Assembly: GCA_946409545.1 (NCBI GenBank) | Contig: CAMJWT010000011.1 | Span: 1-58,310, forward strand | Direction: 5' to 3' | From: RUG12783 sp946409545 | GTDB lineage: Bacteria > Bacillota_I > Bacilli_A > RF39 > UBA660 | DNA: 58,310 nucleotides | In this document: one piece after another, positions 52,455-58,310 of the stretch | How the letters are laid out: each line of letters opens with the position of its first letter | Numbering within the stretch: position 1 is the first letter of the stretch | Program-made: the position numbers and the translations under genes | Notes under the pieces: model-generated | What the model saw: the letters and a program-made list of their open reading frames with translations, nothing else | Told to the model about the DNA's origin: nothing | The model's database searches: none

Positions 52455-54443
52455 ATGGCTGATTTATTGAGTATCAAAGGAATAGGGGCTAAAGGTAAAA
52501 CATTATTGAATAAATTAGGTATTATGGATACCAATGATTTATTAACTTATTATCCAGTTCGTTATGATTTATTAAAAAGAAGTGATTTATCAGTTGTTAG
52601 TGAAGAAGATAAAGTAATTATTGATGGTAAAGTTGAAAGTATACCATTAATTTTAAGATTTAATAGAAGTTTAAATAAAATGAATTTTAGACTTGTAACA
52701 ACTAAAGGAGTTGTAGGTGTTAGTATTTTTAATCGAGCTTTCATGAAAAAACAACTAGAAGTTGGAACAAGTATTATTGTTATTGGTAAATATGATCGTG
52801 TTAAAAATATTTTAACAGCATCAGATATTCGTTTTGGAACACTTGGTAAAGAAGAGCGAATTGAACCAGTTTATCATTTAACAACAGGCATTTCAAGTAA
52901 GAATTTACATACATTTATAAACTTAGGATTATTAATATATGGAAGAGAAGTTCCTGATTTAATCCCTGATTATCTACTTGATAAATATAATTTCTTAAAT
53001 AAAAAAACATCACTTAATATTATTCATAATCCAAGTGATTTAGAAAAACTTGAAGAAGTTAAAAAGAGACTTAAATACGAAGAATTATTTACGTTTATGA
53101 CTAAAATAAACTATTTAAAACTTCGTAATAAGAAAGATAATGGTATTGAACGTAATATTAAATTAACAGATGTAAATAAGTTTTATAAAACATTACCATT
53201 CAATCTAACTAATGATCAAAAGAAAGTTATTGAAGAAATCATTGCTGATATGAATTCAAGTAGAATGATGAATAGACTATTACAAGGTGATGTTGGTAGT
53301 GGTAAAACCATTGTAAGTATTATTGCAATGTATTTTAATAAATTATCAGGATATCAAAGTGCTTTAATGGCACCAACTGAAATACTTGCAACGCAACACT
53401 TTAATAATATTAAGAAAATATTAGGTGATAAAGTTAATGTTGAATTATTAATAGGTTCCCTTACAAAGAAAGAAAAGACAAGAATATATAAAGGACTTGA
53501 AGATGGTAGTGTCGATATTATTATAGGAACACATGCTTTAATTCAAGAAGATGTTAAGTATTATTCACTTGGTTTAGTTGTAACTGATGAACAACATCGT
53601 TTTGGTGTTAATCAAAGAGCTAACTTAAAGAATAAAGGTATGATGCCAGATGTTCTTTATATGTCAGCAACACCAATACCAAGAACATTCGCTTTAACTA
53701 TCTATGGTGATATGGATGTATCAATTATTAAAGAAATGCCAAAAGGAAGAATTCCTATTACAACATATATTAAAAAGAGTGAAGAAATAAGTGATGTTCT
53801 AGAAATGATGTATGATGAACTTAAACAAAAACATCAAATCTATGTTATCGCACCCCTTATTGAAGATAATGAAAACAGTGAATTAACAAGTGTTAATAAC
53901 TTAAAAGATAAAATGAATCTTGCTTTTGGATCTAAATATAATATTGATGTCTTACATGGTAAGATGGCCAATGCTTTAAAAGATGATATTATGTTAAAAT
54001 TCAAAAATAATGAAACGCAAATTCTTATTTCAACAACCGTTATTGAAGTAGGAGTAGATGTTCCAAACGCTAGTATGATTGTCATCTTTGACGCTAATCG
54101 TTTTGGTTTGTCAACCCTTCATCAGTTAAGAGGACGAGTTGGACGTGGTAATATCAAATCAAGTTGTATTTTAATTAGTTCTCAAGAAACAGAAAGATTA
54201 AATATCTTAGAAAAGACTAATGATGGTTTTGAAATCGCTGAAGAAGACTTTAAACTAAGAGGATCTGGAGACTTATTTGGAACAAAACAAAGTGGTGATA
54301 TGAACTTTAAGATTGCTAATATTAAAGAAGATTATGATATCTTAGTACAAGCTAATAAAGATGCAGCGCAATTTATAAAAACCAAAGATGAAAAGTATGA
54401 TTTATTAAAACAAATGATTTTAAATGATATTGATACAGATTAA
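52455..54443 (+). CDS. recG: ATP-dependent DNA helicase RecG
   Basis: This 662-residue helicase remodels stalled replication forks and Holliday junctions. The wedge/OB domain is N-terminal (GVVGVSIFNRAFMKKQL). The SF2 motor has Walker A QGDVGSGKT (~278), VTDEQHRFGV (~377), MSATPIPRT and HQLRGRVGRG. The C-terminal RecG wedge word ELRGSGDLFGTKQSG-like is DFKLRGSGDLFGTKQSG. Start: ATG at 52455 after TTGGAGGATACT. Complete, and of normal length. Confidence 0.96.
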   Translation: MADLLSIKGIGAKGKTLLNKLGIMDTNDLLTYYPVRYDLLKRSDLSVVSEEDKVIIDGKVESIPLILRFNRSLNKMNFRLVTTKGVVGVSIFNRAFMKKQLEVGTSIIVIGKYDRVKNILTASDIRFGTLGKEERIEPVYHLTTGISSKNLHTFINLGLLIYGREVPDLIPDYLLDKYNFLNKKTSLNIIHNPSDLEKLEEVKKRLKYEELFTFMTKINYLKLRNKKDNGIERNIKLTDVNKFYKTLPFNLTNDQKKVIEEIIADMNSSRMMNRLLQGDVGSGKTIVSIIAMYFNKLSGYQSALMAPTEILATQHFNNIKKILGDKVNVELLIGSLTKKEKTRIYKGLEDGSVDIIIGTHALIQEDVKYYSLGLVVTDEQHRFGVNQRANLKNKGMMPDVLYMSATPIPRTFALTIYGDMDVSIIKEMPKGRIPITTYIKKSEEISDVLEMMYDELKQKHQIYVIAPLIEDNENSELTSVNNLKDKMNLAFGSKYNIDVLHGKMANALKDDIMLKFKNNETQILISTTVIEVGVDVPNASMIVIFDANRFGLSTLHQLRGRVGRGNIKSSCILISSQETERLNILEKTNDGFEIAEEDFKLRGSGDLFGTKQSGDMNFKIANIKEDYDILVQANKDAAQFIKTKDEKYDLLKQMILNDIDTD

Positions 54444-54465
54444 CAAGTAATTATTACTTGTTTTT
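54442..54465 (+). terminator. Terminator of recG
   Basis: AACAAGTAA-TTA-TTACTTGTT followed by a T-rich run. Confidence 0.82.
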
Positions 54466-54511
54466 CTTTTATCTTTATTGTAATATATATCATTTGAAAA
54501 GAGGGAAGATT

Positions 54512-55204
54512 ATGGAAAACATCGATATATATTCAGATCGATTAATTAAATATATAAATCATTGGATAGAAAGATTTAATCTAAAACCAGATAGTGGTTT
54601 TGCAATAAGTGAAAAGAGTATCAATCATTTTAAAAATAAACAATTAAAGCAAGCACTTAATGAATTAGTAAAAAGAGGAAAAGGATATTTATTAACGGAA
54701 GATTTTTGTTATTATTTAGTATATGAAGCTTTTAAATCAGTAGATTATCAAGGAGATTTAATTAAATTATTAAATAAAATCTATAAAGCTAATGATAATG
54801 AATTAATAAAAATATTAAATAAATATATATTCTATGTATGTTTTGGAGATGTATATAAGTTTGATAAACAAGAAAACTATGTAAATCTTATGAGTCAAGA
54901 AGACTTAGACATGTTTAATACTTGTATGAAATGTATTCATAGTATGTACCAAACAGGAGTAAGAGCTTTTGAATCCGATATTTTAACAGAAATACTATTT
55001 AATATATATGGATATTGCGTTATTCATCATCAAAAAGATAAATTTGATAAATTAGTAAGTAAGTATTTTATAAACCCAAGACAAACGATAGATCACTTTA
55101 TTAATAATGGCTTTATGAATAAAAATTATGAATTAAAAGAGAACTTTAATGACTTTATTTATCAAGATATGAGTAGAGAAAGAAATCCTATAGTAATAAA
55201 ATAA
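54512..55204 (+). CDS. Orphan helical protein with NPxxxI-NG motif
   Basis: This 230-residue protein is helical. Its C-terminal part resembles that of the 35211 product (SKYFINPRQTIDHFINNGFM). ATG at 54512 follows GAGGGAAG. No family is recognised. It is the last chromosomal-type gene before the integrative element. Confidence 0.6.
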   Translation: MENIDIYSDRLIKYINHWIERFNLKPDSGFAISEKSINHFKNKQLKQALNELVKRGKGYLLTEDFCYYLVYEAFKSVDYQGDLIKLLNKIYKANDNELIKILNKYIFYVCFGDVYKFDKQENYVNLMSQEDLDMFNTCMKCIHSMYQTGVRAFESDILTEILFNIYGYCVIHHQKDKFDKLVSKYFINPRQTIDHFINNGFMNKNYELKENFNDFIYQDMSRERNPIVIK

Positions 55205-55247
55205 TTATCTTTACATAAGTTAACATCAAAAAACAACTTTTAGATAA

Positions 55248-55279
55248 AAACGAAGTAACAATTATTGACTTCGTTTTTT
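55248..55279 (+). terminator. Terminator after the 54512 gene
   Basis: AAACGAAGT pairs with ACTTCGTTT across an 11-nt loop and is followed by T. Confidence 0.75.
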
Positions 55280-55299
55280 ATTTATATTATTATTAGAAT

Positions 55300-55396
55300 G
55301 TAAGGTAGGTTTAAGCCTTACCCTTTCTTAAAGTTTAATTAAGGAAGGATTCAACCAAAACCCCCTGAAGAGAGATATTTATTAATGATATCTCTC
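55300..55396. other. Hairpin-rich non-coding stretch between chromosome and integrative element
   Basis: Three neat hairpins follow one another: GTAAGG/CCTTAC (55300-55321), CCTTTCTTAA/TTAAGGAAGG with one G-U (55322-55348), and GAGAGATAT/ATATCTCTC (55370-55396). No ORF is seen. It could be a small RNA, or part of the attachment region next to the integrase. I could not find a matching direct repeat at the far end. Confidence 0.4.
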
Positions 55397-55448
55397 ATTT
55401 TGTTTATATAAATCAAGGGTTTCCGCATTTTCATATTTCTTAAAAAAG

Positions 55449-55484
55449 GCTCTTACATTTCACTTTACATTTCACTTTGAGCCA
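55449..55484 (-). terminator. Terminator of the integrase operon, containing a tandem 12-bp repeat
   Basis: On the minus strand GGCTC and GAGCC flank two exact copies of AAAGTGAAATGT (55456-55467 and 55468-55479), followed by T6. The GGCTC stem plus U-tract suits a terminator. The direct repeats in the loop may instead be recombinase arm sites. Confidence 0.5.
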
Positions 55485-55497
55485 AAAAGTATGTTTT

Positions 55498-56604
55498 TTA
55501 TTCGAGATTATTCATCGTTTTTACTATCTCATCCATCTTATTTTTAAATAGGTGAGAGTAAGTATTTAAGGTTTCATCAATTTTAGCATGACCTAAGTAT
55601 TTAGCAACGATCATTATACTTGCACCATTATTAATTAGAACAGAAGCACAAGAGTGTCTAAAATCGTGTATACGTATTCTTTTAACACCAGATAGATCAC
55701 AATACCTATTTCGATAATATCTTAGTGTATCTTCGCGTATTGGTTCTTTATCACCAAATACAAACCATTTTAGATTAAATCCATATTGTTTCTTTTCTTT
55801 TAAGTATAATTCGTGTAAGTCATTAATAACTCTTTCTGGAACTGGTAGTGTTCTTGTGCTTGTTCTAGTCTTTGGAGTAGTAATTATATATTTACCAGTG
55901 TCGCTTTCTTGAGCGACATTTTTTATTACGGATAATTCTTTATTAAAGAAATCAATATTATCCCAAGTTAATCCTCTTAGTTCGCCACGTCTTAAACCAC
56001 AGAAGAATAATACTTCAAATAAAGCTTTCCATTTAATATCATCAATTACTGATACAAATTGCTTAAATTCTTCCCAAGTATAAAATTTCATTTCCTCTGG
56101 TGGATTATTAGGATTATTAAACTTTTCCATTTTGTTATAAATAGAAGTAAAATTAAAATCATGCCATTTAGTTCCATAATTAAGGATTGTTTTTAAAAGC
56201 TTATAATATCCATTTTTAGTTTTATCTTTTAAATCTAAGTTTCCAATTCTTTTTCTCCATGCAATATAATGATCAAGAGTTATATCTTTTATTTTTAAAT
56301 TATAAAACTCTGATAATTGTTTTACATTCCTTCTATATGAACGTAGAGTAGTTAATTTAACTTTATCTTTCTTATACTCATAAAACTCATCAAAAAGCTG
56401 TTTAAATGTCATACTAGTGACATTTATTTCTTTTGAATGGTATTTTACTAGAAACTCTCTTTCGGCCTTTATTGCCTCTGTTTTTGTCTTAAAACTTTTA
56501 GACATATAAGACTTTGTTTTTCCATTTACTTTAATCCTTATATAGAAATACCAAGATCTACCATCTTTAGTAATTTTTTCAATTGGTAATTGTCGCACAG
56601 CCAT
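55498..56604 (-). CDS. int: Tyrosine integrase of Tn916/ICE type
   Basis: This 368-residue recombinase has an N-terminal DNA-arm domain of the AP2/Int type (DGRSWYFYIRIKVNGKTK), a core-binding SAM-like domain (~75-165) and the catalytic domain. The Arg is in FCGLRRGELRGLTW, the His-x-x-Arg in IHDFRHSCASV, the His in YLGHAKIDET and the Tyr nucleophile in LNTYSHLF. All key residues are intact, so it is likely active. Start: ATG at 56604 after AAAGGAGG. It is the last gene of the minus-strand set 57709-55498. Confidence 0.93.
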   Translation of the reverse strand: MAVRQLPIEKITKDGRSWYFYIRIKVNGKTKSYMSKSFKTKTEAIKAEREFLVKYHSKEINVTSMTFKQLFDEFYEYKKDKVKLTTLRSYRRNVKQLSEFYNLKIKDITLDHYIAWRKRIGNLDLKDKTKNGYYKLLKTILNYGTKWHDFNFTSIYNKMEKFNNPNNPPEEMKFYTWEEFKQFVSVIDDIKWKALFEVLFFCGLRRGELRGLTWDNIDFFNKELSVIKNVAQESDTGKYIITTPKTRTSTRTLPVPERVINDLHELYLKEKKQYGFNLKWFVFGDKEPIREDTLRYYRNRYCDLSGVKRIRIHDFRHSCASVLINNGASIMIVAKYLGHAKIDETLNTYSHLFKNKMDEIVKTMNNLE

Positions 56605-56674
56605 TATATATACCTCCTTTGTGCTATACGAATGTTTACCTCTTATGACAATACTAATATAGCACACTTTAGTT

Positions 56675-56911
56675 TTATTTATTTAAACTTTTTATTTTTT
56701 CTAAACGATCTATATCGATTTTTAACGCATCGACAACAGCTTGCATAGGTAAATTGTTTCCTGGAATGTAATATCCTTCACTTACAAGCTTATTTTTAAT
56801 ATCTCTTTTAATATCTAATGCTTTATTTCTACCACAACCTAATAAAAGCATTAAGTCAGATAGATTACACCATTGTTTAGATATTAATTCTAATAATTCG
56901 TTTGCATTCAT
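56675..56911 (-). CDS. DUF3173/excisionase-like small DNA-binding protein
   Basis: This 78-residue protein is a predicted helix-turn-helix (NLSDLMLLLGCGRNKALDIK) with a second part QAVVDALKID. Size, place directly upstream of an integrase, and pattern resemble DUF3173 and excisionase proteins of ICEs. Such proteins often set the direction of recombination. Start: ATG after GGAGGTTTTATT. Confidence 0.7.
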   Translation of the reverse strand: MNANELLELISKQWCNLSDLMLLLGCGRNKALDIKRDIKNKLVSEGYYIPGNNLPMQAVVDALKIDIDRLEKIKSLNK

Positions 56912-56923
56912 AATAAAACCTCC

Positions 56924-57331
56924 TTACATAAAATCTTTTAATAATTCATCGAACTCTTTTAGTTCATCAACAGTTGGTGGTCTAATTTCAATCTTTTTAC
57001 CATTCCAATATTCATTTATTGGTTCTTTCTTAATTTCGATTTCGTTTAGCTCTAATACATGGATATAATTTTGTCTTAAATTATTCTTATCTACATATCC
57101 TTTAGGAATACCAATTACATATATTTCATCACCAACTTTTAAATTAGTTTTTATAAAATATTCTTGATAAATTCTTGCACTAAAAAAAGATAGGTTAGTC
57201 CTATCCATTCCATTTTTATCTTTAAATCTTTCTTTTTGACATATATCTATCCAGACATATGAAGCATCAAGTTTATCTCTAATATTAGATATAACACCAT
57301 GATATTTAATATAATCAATTAATTCTTTCAT
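56924..57331 (-). CDS. SSB-like OB-fold protein of the integrative element
   Basis: This 135-residue protein resembles small ICE/plasmid single-stranded DNA-binding proteins: VISNIRDKLDASYVWIDIC, NLSFFSARIYQEYF and KVGDEIYVIGIPKGYVDK follow the SSB order of strands. The usual acidic SSB C-tip is replaced by ELKEFDELLKDFM. It may coat single-stranded DNA during rolling-circle replication or transfer. AAAGGAGG precedes the ATG. Confidence 0.6.
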   Translation of the reverse strand: MKELIDYIKYHGVISNIRDKLDASYVWIDICQKERFKDKNGMDRTNLSFFSARIYQEYFIKTNLKVGDEIYVIGIPKGYVDKNNLRQNYIHVLELNEIEIKKEPINEYWNGKKIEIRPPTVDELKEFDELLKDFM

Positions 57332-57436
57332 TGATCCTCCTTTTACCTTTAATAAGGCCTTACTTATATATTCTCTTTATATATTTATTTATATATTATA
57401 TTAGATACTTAATTCTTATTAATAAGTAGTTTTATT

Positions 57437-57709
57437 CTATTTAGATAGAAATTCACTTCTTATATAAATCTTTCTTCTAAAGCTTTTTGGATTAACTATC
57501 GTTAGATAATTTTTACTACATAATTCATTAATTAATTTAGAAATTGTTCTAGTAGTGCAATTAAGCATATCGGCATAATATTTATTTGTTCCATAAGCAA
57601 ATCCTTTTTGCATAGAATTAGATAATAATAAAGTAAAAAGGATGACTGAACTTTTACTCAAATCATCCTTTAATAATTCATAATATAATTTTCCAAAATT
57701 ATTATTCAT
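57437..57709 (-). CDS. Winged-helix protein resembling a replication-initiator N-terminus
   Basis: This 90-residue protein has a winged helix-turn-helix of HTH_36/DnaD-initiator type: SKSSVILFTLLLSNS, GTNKYYADMLNCTTRTISKLINELCSKNYL, then a beta wing IVNPKSFRRKIYI. Such a domain usually forms the N-terminal third of RepA-like initiators, so this is either a compact regulator or a truncated initiator. AAAGGAGG precedes the ATG. Iteron-like and hairpin sequences lie just upstream (57726-57949). Confidence 0.7.
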   Translation of the reverse strand: MNNNFGKLYYELLKDDLSKSSVILFTLLLSNSMQKGFAYGTNKYYADMLNCTTRTISKLINELCSKNYLTIVNPKSFRRKIYIRSEFLSK

Positions 57710-57725
57710 TTAAACCTCCTTTCTA

Positions 57726-57949
57726 ATGACCTAAAATAGGGTAAACTAAGGTCAAAAAATGCTGTTTTTTTTAATAATATTAAGAAGAGCATAAGAGATT
57801 GTCCCTAACTCATATTGATATATAGATATATCAATGGGTTTTATAGGGAAAAACTTATTTTGCACTTGCAAAATTGGGTATAGTTGATACCCCATATTTT
57901 TATTAGATCTTTATATAGCAACAAAAAACTTGTCCTACTTTTAAGGTCA
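57726..57949. other. Origin-like region: TGACCT repeats and stem-loop cluster
   Basis: TGACCT occurs at 57727 and, inverted, at 57749 and 57944 (as AGGTCA). Between them are a nested stem-loop with outer CCCTA/TAGGG arms (57803-57847) and a perfect core ATTGATATAT-AG-ATATATCAAT (57814-57835). Hairpins TTTTGCA-CT-TGCAAAA (57858-57873) and GGGTAT/ATACCC (57876-57892) follow. No ORF is present. Location just upstream of the winged-helix gene suggests a replication or transfer origin. Confidence 0.45.
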
Positions 57950-57993
57950 TTATGAAGAATCCATTTTCATCAACTCCTTCCATTTGGACCTAT

Positions 57994-58023
57994 AAAAAAA
58001 GAGACGAACATTTCGTTCATCTC
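57994..58023 (-). terminator. Terminator on the minus strand with no gene upstream
   Basis: On the minus strand GAGATGAAC-GAAAT-GTTCGTCTC (one U-G pair) is followed by T7. No minus-strand ORF precedes it in the last 300 bases, so it may end a small RNA or shield the element from outside transcription. Confidence 0.6.
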
Positions 58024-58049
58024 TAAAACTTCCGTTATTATAATATATT

Positions 58050-58193
58050 ACAATAAAGTATGTGTGTATTCAATACGAAATTCTGTGTAAATTTTGTAGG
58101 ATTTTTGTGTTTAAAATGTGTCACTTTTAAACTTTGATACATCTTTTTAAACAAATCGGAAAATAGTAATATTCCGATGAATTACTTTATTGT
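58050..58193. repeat. 11-bp inverted repeat pair near the window end
   Basis: ACAATAAAGTA at 58050-58060 and its exact reverse complement TACTTTATTGT at 58183-58193 flank an AT-rich non-coding stretch. A smaller hairpin (ATCGGAA/TTCCGAT, ~58155-58178) lies inside. The whole 58024-58255 stretch holds no supported gene. Confidence 0.5.
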
Positions 58194-58255
58194 TCACACT
58201 TCTATAAAAAAGTCAACAATTTTGATGAAAAAGTATTCGTAAATTGACAATTTAA

Positions 58256-58264
58256 TGATATAAT
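58256..58264 (+). promoter_or_regulatory. Extended -10 promoter of a gene starting beyond the window
   Basis: TGATATAAT is followed by a leader with a small hairpin (ATTTC-TTTC-GAAAT) and AAAGGAGG at 58300-58307, three bases before the window ends. A gene start just outside is therefore expected. Confidence 0.6.
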
Positions 58265-58310
58265 TTTGTTGTAATGTATTTCTTTCGAAATATATTGGAA
58301 AGGAGGCAAA

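Noticed and set aside
55205..58310. Flanking direct repeats as attL/attR
   Set aside because: I compared the sequence beside the integrase with the right end and saw no convincing shared core. Weak similarity around AACAATT is not enough.
1..58310. CRISPR array
   Set aside because: No regularly spaced repeat with unique spacers was seen, and there are no cas genes.

Overview
The window is very AT-rich chromosomal DNA from a low-GC Gram-positive bacterium (Firmicutes/Bacilli). A valine T-box, an S-box (SAM-I) riboswitch upstream of metK, WXG100-type small proteins, FtsA/FtsZ, UppS and a NodB-type deacetylase all point to a walled member of that group. TGG is the working tryptophan codon and TGA can act as a stop, so the standard bacterial code fits. 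Together with many short Asn/Asp/Lys-rich orphan proteins, this suggests an uncultivated gut-type Bacilli lineage; that placement is inference. Most genes are compactly packed. A stop codon often lies inside a terminator hairpin, and the next gene has an extended -10 promoter (TGNTATAAT-like), a short leader and a GGAGG or GGTGAT ribosome site.

Region by region: 1-1948 is the 3' part of a large surface protein with InlB-like repeats. 2005-4691 carries a CbxX/SpoVK-like AAA+ ATPase, uppS and a small membrane protein. 4743-8411 is a membrane-anchored protein with six Big_2 repeats, a tyrosine-phosphatase-like domain and a metallo-beta-lactamase-fold domain. 8511-10934 holds a DUF362 protein and two tandem orphan paralogs. 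11322-12668 (minus strand) is a reverse transcriptase preceded by its own promoter and a structured leader of about 127 nt closed by perfect 8-bp inverted repeats. 13633-15314 has a DHH-DHHA1 phosphoesterase and a partner. 15378-17817 looks like a type VII secretion cargo locus: three small helical proteins and an alpha/beta-hydrolase-like large protein, followed by two related membrane proteins (17879-19321). 19351-25226 is a T-box-controlled operon of HD hydrolase, valS, a dapL-like aminotransferase and a dicarboxylate/amino-acid symporter.

25266-26765 is a Big_2 plus EEP-nuclease-fold surface protein. 26803-28074 is the SAM-I riboswitch and metK. 28106-30420 has three tandem related membrane proteins, followed by a TtcA-like PP-loop enzyme, a Cys-rich exported protein, a thioredoxin-fold lipoprotein, tRNA-Glu, orphan proteins, an ASCH protein and a sirtuin. 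35996-37915 (minus) is a secreted InlB-repeat/LamG-like protein that probably starts at ATT. Then come an SDR enzyme, a WG-repeat-like exported protein and tRNA-Met. ftsA-ftsZ follow at 40787-43113, and two more Big_2 proteins (one with an MBL-fold head) lie at 43170-45629. queH and an operon of polysaccharide deacetylase, flippase, P-type ATPase, YlbF-like protein and rsmD lead to recG. From about 55300 to the end lies a small integrative element: tyrosine integrase, DUF3173/excisionase-like protein, SSB-like protein, winged-helix protein and a hairpin- and repeat-rich origin-like region.

The most notable items are the RT with its structured 5' RNA, which matches neither a canonical retron nor a DGR by motif; the set of exported 'Big_2 stalk plus enzyme head' proteins; the candidate type VII effector locus; and the origin-like end of the integrative element.
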